A stretch of DNA of 64,000 nucleotides from Arthrobacter sp. OAP107 (GTDB lineage: Bacteria > Actinomycetota > Actinomycetes > Actinomycetales > Micrococcaceae), in contig NZ_JBEPOK010000001.1 of the NCBI RefSeq assembly GCF_040546765.1, forward strand, positions 3,162,001 to 3,226,000, read 5' to 3'. Position 1 is the first letter of the stretch. Every line of letters starts with the position of its first letter. The notes below the pieces were generated by a model. That model made no database searches. It saw nothing but the letters and a program-made list of their open reading frames with translations, and had not been told where the DNA came from. Below, in pieces: positions 8,910-16,780 of the stretch. Both the position numbers and the translations under genes were made by a program.

Positions 8910-9180
8910 GGCCGTCCTTCTCGCGCGCCTTCTGCGAACGGTGGCGGACCAGGAAGCAGGAATAACAGGTGAATTCGTCGTCGGCCTGGGGAATGACCTG
9001 GACGACGAGCTCTTCGGCAATAAACTCGCCACCAGGGGTCAGGCCGTCCAGGGTGTCAGCCTCGTCGAGCTCCTGAACCACGGACTTCGCGTCCGGGGCT
9101 TTGGCAGACTTCAGGGCCTCCAGTGATTTTTCCTGGGATTCCTTGACGTCGGTGCGCAGTTCATCGTAATCGGTTGCCAC
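8881..9180 (-). CDS. DUF4193 family protein
   Basis: A 99-residue acidic protein of the DUF4193 family, which is common in Actinobacteria and is sometimes described as a dksA-like zinc protein. The start MATDYDELRTDVKES, the central acidic linker and the zinc-ribbon-like end with CYSC and CVEC cysteine pairs (about residues 71-74 and 94-97) are all present. The four cysteines would bind one zinc ion. It probably acts in the cytoplasm on transcription or translation, but that is inference. It is the first gene of a two-gene unit. Confidence 0.85.
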   Translation of the reverse strand: MATDYDELRTDVKESQEKSLEALKSAKAPDAKSVVQELDEADTLDGLTPGGEFIAEELVVQVIPQADDEFTCYSCFLVRHRSQKAREKDGHAYCVECEG

Positions 9181-9337
9181 GAAGGTGTATCTCTCCTCTG
9201 TTTGATGGGTTTGTCGGCGACTGCAACGTACTAGATGCGGCAGGAATTCCCTAAATCATCTGTTAGGCCGCCTCAGCAGAGAGGCCGCACCTATTGGCCG
9301 GCAACAAAATGTCAGTCCTTCAGCTCATACTCTGCCC

Positions 9338-10348
9338 ATGATCGAGATACGTCGGCTCTTTCCCCGCAAATGGGAACCGTCAGATCCCCTCGTCGCCTAC
9401 AACAACGCAGACGGGCAGATTGTCATGGCGGCGGCCATGCACCGCGGAAACAACTCCTACTACGACCGCTACGGTTACCAGGGCTCCAAGGAGATCGTCT
9501 GCATCGACTGCAAGGAAGACGGCCGCGAAGTCCCGGTGCAGCGCGTCGACGCCAAAACGCGATGCAAGCACTTCCGCCATCAGGCTGGCGAGGCCCCCGA
9601 TGGCTTACGCCGCCACGGCGAGACCGCTGAGCACCTGCACGGCAAGCGCTTCATCATGGACTGGGCGAGAGACCAGCACCACATCCTTCCTTGGTCCGTC
9701 GAAGATGAGGTCTGGATCCCCGGCATCCGGCTGCGCAGCGACGTCAGAGCAACAGCAACCTCCGGCCGGCACCTGGCGTTCGAGGTCCAGCGCAAGCCAA
9801 TGGACAGCAAAGAGTGGGACCGCCGCCACGGCGGCTATCAGACGGCAGGTATCCATGACGTGTGGCTGTGGTCTCCGGACGTTCCTGACCTGGTCCTCGA
9901 CCTGCCGCTGAACAGTGTCGTCCTGGATATGGAGTACGAGTCCCTCGGTGTCCTCGTGGCAATGTACGGGGGCAGTTACCGCCACCCCACGGCTGAGCAG
10001 TACCTCGTGTCTCCCACCCACTACGCCTCCGCCCCGCTGTCCGAGTGGAGGCTGTCGGGGGCAGGATCCCTCGTGCCTCCACCCGGGATGGCTGAATTCA
10101 TTGGGGACAAGCCGGAACCGGCGCGGCTGGCACAACTCAAGGCCCATCGGGAAGCGCTGGCCCGGCGGACGTCCAGACAGCCGGCGACGCCGGTTGAGCG
10201 GCGGACGGACGCCCTCAGGCAGTACAGGAGCCGCACCAGTTACAGCCAGGTACTGGGAGCCAGCGCAAGTGCGGCGCGTATCGACCCTGAACGGGACGCG
10301 GAACGTGAGGCAGAGGCCATCGAACGCATCATGGGCCGCAAACGCTAG
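9338..10348 (+). CDS. CoiA-like competence/nuclease family protein
   Basis: A 336-residue protein resembling the CoiA family, whose core is a PD-(D/E)XK-type nuclease fold linked to handling of incoming DNA. Visible features are a Cys pair with a following Cys and His (IVCIDCK, RCKHFRH) around residues 48-80, HLHGKRFIMDWA near 103, RSDVRA near 133, then LAFEVQRKPM near 149 and GIHDVWLW near 172, in the order expected for CoiA. The C-terminal third is charged and probably disordered. No other competence genes are nearby. A defence or DNA-processing role is equally possible. Confidence 0.6.
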   Translation: MIEIRRLFPRKWEPSDPLVAYNNADGQIVMAAAMHRGNNSYYDRYGYQGSKEIVCIDCKEDGREVPVQRVDAKTRCKHFRHQAGEAPDGLRRHGETAEHLHGKRFIMDWARDQHHILPWSVEDEVWIPGIRLRSDVRATATSGRHLAFEVQRKPMDSKEWDRRHGGYQTAGIHDVWLWSPDVPDLVLDLPLNSVVLDMEYESLGVLVAMYGGSYRHPTAEQYLVSPTHYASAPLSEWRLSGAGSLVPPPGMAEFIGDKPEPARLAQLKAHREALARRTSRQPATPVERRTDALRQYRSRTSYSQVLGASASAARIDPERDAEREAEAIERIMGRKR

Positions 10349-10436
10349 ACCGATCTGCTCCCCGGCAGACTCAAGAACCCGCTGCCTTGATAGAGTCATG
10401 GCCGTGGCAGGAGCCGCACTTTTCTAGGGGGAATCG

Positions 10437-11309
10437 ATGGGCATTGTCGACTGGTTGCTGCAAAGGGGAAAGGGCGGCACGGGCCAGCACATAAGGGCTT
10501 CCCAGAAGCCGCCGATGGACCAGTCGTCAGTCATTCTCACCGTATCTTCGCGCCTTGCGGGATGTTTGGAAGTAGCCGGGACAACCACGTTCGCCAAGGA
10601 CGCCGTCGCTGCTCTGGCTGACCGCAGGGGCCTGGGTGAGCGTGGCTACTTCGAGGGACAGGCCCAGCTGCAGCGGGAGCCGGAGAACCCTGTTGATCCG
10701 GAGGCCGTGGCCGTACTGGTAGACGGCGAGAAGGTCGGATGCCTCCCCTCCTATGTTGCCAAGGACCTCGCACTGCCCGCCGGCGCCAGCGAGCCGGTGC
10801 GCTACCAGCTGCACGTGCTCCGGGATAAAAAACAGCTGGCCAAGGCTTATGTCTGGTTGGGCGACGGCGAGCCCGAGTGGCAGTTCACAGCGCAGAACCC
10901 GCCGGGCCTAACGTCCAGGGAGAGAATCACCAGCTCCCACACGGAAAAGACAGCGATGGTCCGCGAAGCGCTGCAGGGCGGCGGTGAACGGGCGCCACAG
11001 TTCAAGAGTGGCATGGTCGACGGCGTCCACTACCTTGAGCTCGTCGAGCCGGTCAAACAGCTCAAGCGCGAAGGCCGGCTCGAAGAAGCCCTCGTCCTCT
11101 GCTACAAGGCCATCGAAGCCGCCGAAGGAAATACCGGAGGCCGGGAACCCGCACCCTGGTACACCGAACAGGCCGCGATCGTCCACCGGAAGCTCGGCCA
11201 GAAGGACGAGGAGATCGCGGTGCTGAAACGATGGCTGGCACGCTGCCCCAAGGCTCACCGCCCCGGCAGCAGCATCGGCGAACGCCTCGCTGAGCTCGAG
11301 GCGAAGTGA
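10437..11309 (+). CDS. HIRAN-like domain protein with TPR-like C-terminus
   Basis: A 290-residue protein. Residues about 40-115 look like a HIRAN-type domain, which binds DNA ends or ligands in helicase-linked proteins: RGYFEGQAQLQREPENPVD (an LxREPxNPxD core) followed by VAVLVDGEKVGCLP. Residues about 200-285 contain repeated helix pairs (REGRLEEALVLCYKAIEAAE; KLGQKDEEIAVLKRWLARC) like TPR units. GGGGGAATCG precedes the ATG. It follows the CoiA-like gene in the same direction after 88 bases. No catalytic domain is visible, so it may be a binding or scaffold protein. Confidence 0.6.
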   Translation: MGIVDWLLQRGKGGTGQHIRASQKPPMDQSSVILTVSSRLAGCLEVAGTTTFAKDAVAALADRRGLGERGYFEGQAQLQREPENPVDPEAVAVLVDGEKVGCLPSYVAKDLALPAGASEPVRYQLHVLRDKKQLAKAYVWLGDGEPEWQFTAQNPPGLTSRERITSSHTEKTAMVREALQGGGERAPQFKSGMVDGVHYLELVEPVKQLKREGRLEEALVLCYKAIEAAEGNTGGREPAPWYTEQAAIVHRKLGQKDEEIAVLKRWLARCPKAHRPGSSIGERLAELEAK

Positions 11310-11407
11310 TGCCGTCCGCGGAATCCTTAACGGAGCCTTCCGAGTGCCAGCGCAGGCTGATTGATCGTCCAGTTAACTTCTGCAGCAGTTTCAGGATGCG
11401 TTGCGTC

Positions 11408-11789
11408 CATTGCGGCGTCATTAACTGCCTCAGCGCCGAAGACTACGTACAACTTCAAGAAGACTTCGAAGATGTGGTCAGTGCTACCGTCTACGTCGAC
11501 GGGGACAAAGCCGATGTCGTGAACGTCAAAGCCCATCTCGGCCGTGAGACGGTCTACAGATCAGCTGTTCTGCCGACCGGCAAGCCCGTCATCAATCACG
11601 CGAAGTTCGTCATCGACCGTGAAATGCTGCTGCTGACCAGCGCCAACTTCTCCTTCAGCACCGAGAACCGCAACGTCGAGTTCGGCCTTCTGGTTCAGGA
11701 TTCCGCCTTCAGGATTCCGCCCTCGCAGGTCGGTTGAGTCCACGATGGCCGGCAAACACGGCGCGCTCTACGAGCACGTACCGAAGTAG
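11408..11789 (+). pseudogene. Decayed phospholipase D-like (HKD) gene, C-terminal fragment
   Basis: The open frame around 11408-11737 encodes the C-terminal half of a PLD-superfamily protein: GKPVINHAKFVID, then LLLTSANFSF and NRNVEFGLLVQD, that is a degenerate H-x-K-x-D...S-x-N motif. The frame then breaks. A 14-base tandem duplication (11694-11721) shifts it, and one more base is lost near 11734. The expected end (VESTMAGKHGALYEHVPK, stop at 11787-11789) sits in another frame. The N-terminal half, with the second HKD motif, is missing. The gene is almost certainly dead. Extent of the 5' side is uncertain. Confidence 0.7.
11694..11721 (+). repeat. 14-bp perfect tandem duplication in the PLD-like pseudogene
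   Basis: TTCAGGATTCCGCC occurs twice in direct succession (11694-11707 and 11708-11721). Deleting one copy restores the family-like reading QDSALAG, so it is probably a replication-slippage or repair duplication that helped inactivate the gene. Confidence 0.9.
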
Positions 11790-12140
11790 GTCACTATCAG
11801 CCGTCACTTTGGGCACCTCGACCGGACTCCACGTTCACCAGGGACTTTCGCTAAAAGCCACGCTCGTCTTTGCGAAACGATTATCCGAGGCCCGAGCACC
11901 GTCCGCGCTACTGCAAATCTACTGCTAAGCAACTGATGCACTGACGCAGCCTCACTCTGGGTGGATATAAAACAGCTACCGTGATGCCCGCGGGATGGCG
12001 CTTCAAAGACCAACTTTGGCCGCCGCACGTGGATCAAGAAGTCCTCGTCGGAGGGCGTACTTTGAGGCCGGTATTCTGTTGCTGCACCTCCGTGCCCTTT
12101 AAAGGCCTCTCCACCCACGCCAGTCCCGAGGAAACAGATA
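11790..12140. other. Non-coding stretch without clear features
   Basis: About 350 bases between the PLD-like remnant and ypeA. No open frame with a plausible start and ribosome site is seen on either strand. The only notable element is GAGGAAACAGATA just before ypeA, its ribosome site. It may contain further eroded sequence from the pseudogene's insertion. Confidence 0.5.
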
Positions 12141-12566
12141 ATGACGGCAGCTACCTTTCGCAGCTTCATCACTGGGGACGAGGATTCCGTGCTGGAGCTT
12201 TGGAGCATTTGTGGCCTTGTGCGCCCGTGGAACGATCCTCGAAAGGATATAGAGCGGAAGCTTCGGGTGCAGCCCGAGCTTTTCGTAGTGGCACATGACG
12301 GGCAGCGTGTGGTCGGTACGGCCATGGCTGGTTATGACGGGCACCGGGGCTGGATCCACTACTTTGCTGTCCATCCCGACCAGCAAGGTCGCGGGCTGGG
12401 CCGCGGCCTTGTCCAGGATGTGGAGCAGCGACTCGATGCCTTGGGTTGTCCCAAGATCCACCTCAACGTCCGCAGTACGAATGCAGCCGCGGCCGATTTT
12501 TGGCGCGCCGTCGGGTTTGAACCCAGCGACTCCCTAACGTTCGCCAGGCGCCTCGTTGCCGATTGA
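12141..12566 (+). CDS. ypeA: GNAT family N-acetyltransferase YpeA
   Basis: A 141-residue GNAT acetyltransferase that matches E. coli YpeA in length and motifs. ICGLVRPWNDPRKDIERK near the N-terminus is the YpeA signature, followed by VVGTAMAGYDGHRGWIHYFAV and the acetyl-CoA loop QGRGLGRGL (about residues 80-88). The C-terminal part (AAADFWRAVGFEPSD) is the usual last helix and strand. It transfers acetyl groups from acetyl-CoA in the cytoplasm and the acceptor is not known. GAGGAAACAGATA precedes the ATG. It is monocistronic, ending at a bidirectional terminator. Confidence 0.85.
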   Translation: MTAATFRSFITGDEDSVLELWSICGLVRPWNDPRKDIERKLRVQPELFVVAHDGQRVVGTAMAGYDGHRGWIHYFAVHPDQQGRGLGRGLVQDVEQRLDALGCPKIHLNVRSTNAAAADFWRAVGFEPSDSLTFARRLVAD

Positions 12567-12719
12567 GCCTCCCAACGGGAGTGCCTCGACAGGTTTCTGT
12601 ACTACTCCCTGCTCGTGGGCTGTGAGGGGCGCCTCTAGGCGTATCGATAAGCGGATGAGAGTGGGCTTGCGGTCTACATCGTGAGTGAGTCCCAGGTCGA
12701 TCGGCCTCGGATAACAGGG

Positions 12720-12751
12720 GCATGCCCGCCCCAGTACTGGGGCGGGCATGC
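12720..12751. terminator. Bidirectional terminator between ypeA and the MFS gene
   Basis: A perfect 32-base palindrome with 16-base arms (GCATGCCCGCCCCAGT and its complement), GC-rich, followed by TTTGCTTTCT on the plus strand. It lies between convergent genes, which fits a shared terminator. Confidence 0.85.
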
Positions 12752-12790
12752 TTTGCTTTCTCGTCGCTGCGGAAACCTGTCAGGGTCTGA

Positions 12791-14224
12791 TTAGTGCACT
12801 TCAGCCGCGGCGGTGGCATCTGCTTCCGCAGTGCTTCGGGAGGGCAACGTAGCTGCGGCCAGTATTCCTGCAGCTACCAGCAGCCCGGCCGCGACGACCA
12901 GGGCGCTGCCGTACCCCGTGACCAGTTGGGCTTCCCCGGCCAGGGCCGCGTGCTGGCTGGCGTTGCTGACCGTTGCAGCAACGCCAGCCAGAACAGCCAG
13001 ACCGAGGGCAACACCGATCTGTTGTGCGGAGTTCAGCAGTGCAGAGGCAATTCCGGCCTCGGTTTCCTTCGTGTGATAAACGGCGGCCTGGGTCAAGGCG
13101 ATAATGCCGAGGCCGAACCCAAGGGCCAGAATGAACATGGCCGGTGCCAGGTGCAGCCAGTAGTTCGTGTTTACCTGGATGAATGAGAACCAGAAAGCAG
13201 CCCCGGCGCTGAGCAATGCACCCGCTGCCGCGATGATGCGAGGCGCCAGCTTCACGAGCAGCTTTGGTGCGGCCCCTGCCCCGAGCACCAGCCCTGCCGC
13301 GAATGGCAGCCAGCTGGCGCCGGTCTGCAGAGGGCTGTAATGCTGAACCTGCTGGAGGTAAAGAGTGATCACGTAAAAGCTGCCCATGGGGCCAATGGCC
13401 AGCAGCAGCATGGACGCGTATGCGCCGGCGCGGCCGCGGTCCCGGAACAGTCCCAAGGGAACCAGCGGCATGCTGCTGCGCGATTGCAGGGCGATGAAGG
13501 CAGCCAGCAGCAGGGCCGCAGCGCCTACCAGGCCAAGGCCCAGCGAGTCAGTGAAGCCGTCCTCGCCGAAGCGGGTAATCGCGTACACCAGGGCGACCAT
13601 CCCGCCGGTTCCCAGCACTGCGCCCCTGACGTCGAGACTCCCAGCGTGTCTGCGGGCGCTCACCAATGTCCGGCTGCCCAGGAGCACGAGGACGCCAATG
13701 GGTATATTGATGAAAAAGACCCACCGCCAGCCGAGGGTACCCGTCAGAACACCTCCAAGGAGGAGTCCCACGACAATTCCCAGAGCGGACATCGCGCCGT
13801 ACAACGACAGTGCCGCATCACGGGTTTTGCGTTCGGAGAAGGTCGTGGCGATCAGGGCCAGCGCGTTGGGAGCAACCAGTGCTGCCCCCAGTCCCTGAAT
13901 CGCGCGGGCAGCGATGAGCGTATCGCTGTTGGGACTGAGGCCACCGGCCAGGGAAGCGACAACAAAGAGGGTGAGCCCTGCCTGCAGGACGCGGCGGCGG
14001 CCGTAGAGGTCGCCAAGCCGGCCGCCCAGGAGCAGCAGAGCGCCAAATGCGAGGATATAGGCATTCACAATCCAAGGCAGATGCACGGCGCTCACCCCGA
14101 GTTCCTGCTGGATGCTTGGCAACGCGATGTTCACAATGGAGTCATCGAGCACCAGCATCAGCTGCGAGGTCGCGATCACCAGCAGCGGTACCAATCCGCG
14201 CTGCTGGCCTGGCTTTCCGGTCAT
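12791..14224 (-). CDS. DHA2 family (EmrB/QacA-type) MFS drug transporter
   Basis: A 477-residue proton-driven exporter with about 14 membrane helices, as in the DHA2 branch. Motifs include LDDSIVNIALPSIQQELG at helix 1 (motif D1), GGRLGDLYGRRRVL (motif A, about residues 67-80), RAIQGLGAALVAPNALALI (motif B/C region) and GRWV-like WRWVFFINIPIG near helix 6. The substrate cannot be read from sequence. A CsoR-like palindrome lies about 50 bases upstream of the start, and the metal-binding HMA gene next door carries a better copy, so a shared metal response is possible. Transcription ends at the 12720-12751 palindrome. Confidence 0.9.
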   Translation of the reverse strand: MTGKPGQQRGLVPLLVIATSQLMLVLDDSIVNIALPSIQQELGVSAVHLPWIVNAYILAFGALLLLGGRLGDLYGRRRVLQAGLTLFVVASLAGGLSPNSDTLIAARAIQGLGAALVAPNALALIATTFSERKTRDAALSLYGAMSALGIVVGLLLGGVLTGTLGWRWVFFINIPIGVLVLLGSRTLVSARRHAGSLDVRGAVLGTGGMVALVYAITRFGEDGFTDSLGLGLVGAAALLLAAFIALQSRSSMPLVPLGLFRDRGRAGAYASMLLLAIGPMGSFYVITLYLQQVQHYSPLQTGASWLPFAAGLVLGAGAAPKLLVKLAPRIIAAAGALLSAGAAFWFSFIQVNTNYWLHLAPAMFILALGFGLGIIALTQAAVYHTKETEAGIASALLNSAQQIGVALGLAVLAGVAATVSNASQHAALAGEAQLVTGYGSALVVAAGLLVAAGILAAATLPSRSTAEADATAAAEVH

Positions 14225-14270
14225 AACATCTCCTCTTAGGTTGGCGGGCAGCGGCCCGCAGAAGCTTAGG

Positions 14271-14289
14271 AAAACCCCGGTGGGGTATC
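14271..14289 (-). promoter_or_regulatory. CsoR-like operator candidate upstream of the MFS gene
   Basis: On the minus strand this reads GATACCCCACCGGGGTTTT, with one good half-site (ATACCCC) and one weaker half (GGGGTTT). It resembles the 19-base site at 14907-14925, and sits 47-65 bases upstream of the start codon. No clear -35/-10 pair was seen around it, so the call is tentative. Confidence 0.4.
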
Positions 14290-14484
14290 ACTTTGTTGAA
14301 TTGGGGCGTCGCCGACAGGACCCGCGAAAGTCGAATCCTCCCCGTTGCCGGTTCAGTCCGTTTGTGGTGACCTGCCGGAGGGAATCGTTCGCTGCTGGCT
14401 GCGCGTGCCCTTCCTCGCGTCTCCCTTTCGGGAGGGGCGGCGGATTTGAGTGCAACCAGCAGGGGCGCGCGAAGTTGCAGGGGC

Positions 14485-14796
14485 TCAGTCGCCTACAACC
14501 GTGTAACCGGCGGACATGACGGCCTGACGCACAGCGGCTCCGGCGGCCTTACCGCCTACAAGGAGGCGGGAACGGCCGCCGGGAACGAGCTCAACAGCCA
14601 CAGACTCCACGCCCTCAAGGGCTGAGACGGCCTTCTCAACAGTCCGGGCGCAGTGCCCGCAGGTCAGGCCCTCGAGAGTGAGCTCAGCAGCAGCCGGGGT
14701 GAAGGCGGATGGCGAAAAGGGTTCCGATGAGCAGCAGCTGCACGCCGCGGCCGATGGAGCCAGGAGCAGCTGAGTGCGGTTTGCAGATTCAAACAT
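14485..14796 (-). CDS. Heavy-metal-associated (HMA) domain protein, copper chaperone-like
   Basis: A 103-residue protein. The last 68 residues form an HMA ferredoxin-like fold with the metal-binding GLTCGHCARTV motif (C-x-x-C), followed by EGVESVAVEL and the closing strand SAGYTVVGD, as in CopZ and the N-domains of copper ATPases. The N-terminal 35 residues hold a Cys cluster (AAACSCC) and a Pro/Ser linker, which is unusual and may add metal sites. I start at MFESANR; an upstream ATG at 14808 is also possible. The promoter carries a CsoR-type site, so copper-induced expression is expected. No csoR or copA lies in view. Confidence 0.8.
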   Translation of the reverse strand: MFESANRTQLLLAPSAAACSCCSSEPFSPSAFTPAAAELTLEGLTCGHCARTVEKAVSALEGVESVAVELVPGGRSRLLVGGKAAGAAVRQAVMSAGYTVVGD

Positions 14797-14904
14797 GCCA
14801 GTTTCCATTCCTTGACGAAGCATCAATGGCGCTGGGGTTGACGGGCTGTGAGGGGCGGTGCAGGGCACTCGCCGGGACATACCATGTCACTGACAACAGT
14901 TGAA

Positions 14905-14933
14905 AGTATACCCCCCAGGGGTATAGGAAGCAA
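14905..14933 (-). promoter_or_regulatory. Promoter with CsoR-type operator in its spacer
   Basis: On the minus strand a -35 (TTGCTT, 14933-14928) and a -10 (TATACT, 14910-14905) are spaced by exactly 17 bases. The palindrome TATACCCCCCAGGGGTATA (14907-14925, plus strand) fills the spacer and enters the -10. This is the classic form of a copper-sensing CsoR operator. Bound repressor would block RNA polymerase. The driven gene is the HMA protein at 14796, giving a leader of about 100 bases. Confidence 0.75.
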
Positions 14934-15141
14934 AGTGCGGCCCGGCTGGAAAGCCCTCCTTAACCACGCCAACAGAGGCTCAGTCAGCGTCGCCACAGCC
15001 GCATTCTTCGCCTTGTGTCATGGCCCTCCGTGTGCACGATGGAAAACCTTCGGATGGTCCGCCGGTTCCAGGCCTCGATGAGAGATGGTTTGACGGATCT
15101 TTCGGATGCCGGCACGATTCCTCAACACACCGGTTATGACG
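14934..15141. other. Non-coding stretch upstream of the CsoR-type promoter
   Basis: No supported gene is seen between the HMA promoter and the hairpin after the MFS permease. Short open frames here lack ribosome sites and family features. Confidence 0.5.
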
Positions 15142-15174
15142 AAGCGCCCGGCTGGATTTCCCAGCCGGGCGCTT
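15142..15174 (-). terminator. Hairpin downstream of the MFS sugar permease
   Basis: Perfect 14-base arms (AAGCGCCCGGCTGG and complement) with a 5-base loop, 80 bases after the permease stop. There is no long T-run on the minus strand (TTCGTCAT follows), so it is a weak intrinsic terminator or an mRNA-stabilising hairpin. Confidence 0.6.
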
Positions 15175-15254
15175 GCCCATTCCTTAGTTCATCGAAGTCA
15201 GTTCCCCTGCTTCGGCACATCTGGCCCGATGCGGGGGGCAGCCAGGATGGCAGG

Positions 15255-16550
15255 TCACCGCACTTTCTTCACGGGGAGGATCGTCAGGGCGCCCAGGAGG
15301 GCGATCCCGGCCGCTACGGCGAGCAGGAGGTCGTAACGGCCGCCACCCATGGTAACCAGGGCTGCCGAGACCGCCGGGGCGAGTGTCTGCGGACCTGTCA
15401 TGGCGATGTTGAATACGCCGAGGTCCTTCGCTGTGTCCTCAGGATTCGGAAGGACATCGATGACGAGGGCGAGGTCAACAGCGATGTAGATGCCAAAGCC
15501 AATGCCGATGACCAGTTCCGCCCAGTAGAACCCACTGGTGGAGTTGGCCGCAGTGAGCATCCAGGTGCCGATGCCAAAGATTATGGCCGAGGTCCAAATG
15601 AAGACTTTCCGCCGCCCTAGCCTGTCGGAGATCCATCCGGCAATCTGGCCGGCCGTAACCAAGGCGAGCGTGTAGATGAGAACACCGGTTGCCAGTGCGG
15701 CGGCCGCATCCTGTTTGGACAGGCCCAGATCCTGCTGTAGGTACAGGAGGCGGAACGTGACGAACATAAACATCGCCAGGACGACGAGGAAGCGGGAGAC
15801 CCAGGCGAACGCGAAGTCGGGGTTTTTGCGGGGGTTTACCCAGAAGGTCTTCAGGGCGGTCCGCAGCCCGCCTTCTGAGGCAGGGCGGCGCTCCATTGGC
15901 CGGTCCGGCAGTACGAAGGCGAAGACAAGGACCAGCACCAGAGCGAGGACGCCGGGGACCAGGAAGAGCAGGAGCATGTTCTGCCCGAAAAGGCTTGCCG
16001 AATAGGCTGCGCCGAGGGAGGCTGCCTGGGAAGCAATGCCGATCATGCCGCTTACTTTGCCTCGCTGCCACTGGGGCACCTGGTCCGCCAGGGTCGCCGT
16101 ATGTGCAGCGACCGCCGCGTTGCCGAGGGCCTGCGCGAAGAACCAGCCGATGCCCAGCACTACGGCATTCGGGGCCGTGGCGATGACGGCCAGGCATGCC
16201 AGGAGTCCCAGAGCTCCGGCAACGAGCCAGGGACGGCGGCGGCCGAAACGTCCGACCGTGCGGTCGCTAAGGCGGCCAAAAATGGGGTCGAAGAGGAGGG
16301 CTGCGAACGCGCCCATGGAGATGACACTGCCCAGTGTGGCGGCAACGTCCGGCCCCGGAACCAGAGACTGCACCTTGAGTGTCATGCCGGCGACGATGGG
16401 CATAAAGAGGGCAATCATCAGTCCCAGCCGCGCGAGCACCATCGTTGCGATGACACTGGCCTTGGCCTTTTCGACGGGGACGGGAGCGTAGGACAACGAG
16501 TTGGGCGCTTCGGGTCCTGCAGCAGAATCAGACACAACCATGGGTCTCAT
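15255..16550 (-). CDS. MFS transporter, probable beta-glucoside/oligosaccharide permease
   Basis: A 431-residue major facilitator protein with 12 predicted helices. Motif A appears twice: GRLSDRTVGRFGRRRPW after helix 2 and GWISDRLGRRKVF after helix 8. The RTVGRFGRRRPW form is typical of sucrose/glycoside-type MFS permeases, not drug pumps. It is divergent from the GH3 glycosidase and both promoters carry the same operator, which supports glycoside uptake for that enzyme. The start is MRPMVVSDS; a second ATG three codons on is possible. The upstream ribosome site is weak. Confidence 0.85.
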   Translation of the reverse strand: MRPMVVSDSAAGPEAPNSLSYAPVPVEKAKASVIATMVLARLGLMIALFMPIVAGMTLKVQSLVPGPDVAATLGSVISMGAFAALLFDPIFGRLSDRTVGRFGRRRPWLVAGALGLLACLAVIATAPNAVVLGIGWFFAQALGNAAVAAHTATLADQVPQWQRGKVSGMIGIASQAASLGAAYSASLFGQNMLLLFLVPGVLALVLVLVFAFVLPDRPMERRPASEGGLRTALKTFWVNPRKNPDFAFAWVSRFLVVLAMFMFVTFRLLYLQQDLGLSKQDAAAALATGVLIYTLALVTAGQIAGWISDRLGRRKVFIWTSAIIFGIGTWMLTAANSTSGFYWAELVIGIGFGIYIAVDLALVIDVLPNPEDTAKDLGVFNIAMTGPQTLAPAVSAALVTMGGGRYDLLLAVAAGIALLGALTILPVKKVR

Positions 16551-16616
16551 TGCTTTCTATTGGAAGAGGGATGCGGGCCAGACGTAGCCCGTGTGATAGG
16601 AACCACGGTACAGTAA

Positions 16617-16638
16617 GCCGACCGAGTGCGCGGTCGGT
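16617..16638 (-). promoter_or_regulatory. TetR-type operator, permease side
   Basis: Palindrome GCCGACCG-N6-CGGTCGGT. TACTGT (minus strand, 16615-16610) lies directly beside it and may be the -10 of the permease promoter, 60 bases from the start. It shares arms and a 6-base spacer with the site at 16679-16700, and is probably bound by the TetR protein encoded at 19241. Confidence 0.75.
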
Positions 16639-16678
16639 TTATCAAATAGTTACTTTTTCCCTCCTCGCCGAGTTCCCC

Positions 16679-16700
16679 ACCGACCGTGTAGTCGGTCGGT
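16679..16700 (+). promoter_or_regulatory. TetR-type operator, GH3 side
   Basis: Palindrome ACCGACCG-N6-CGGTCGGT, followed at once by TATGCT (16701-16706), a possible -10 for the glycosidase gene. The centre lies 62 bases from the other copy, about six DNA turns, so both sites face the same side of the helix. Confidence 0.8.
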
Positions 16701-16780
16701 ATGCTATCCTTGTGATTCGAAGCACAACAAAAGGGCACCGGGCCCGAAATTCACCACTTTCCTGACGAAGGAGTCTTCCG

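Noticed and set aside
13340..14239. Rightward 299-codon frame opposite the DHA2 exporter
   Set aside because: The leftward frame has 14 membrane helices and MFS motifs. The rightward one is Gln/Ala/Gly-rich with no recognisable fold.
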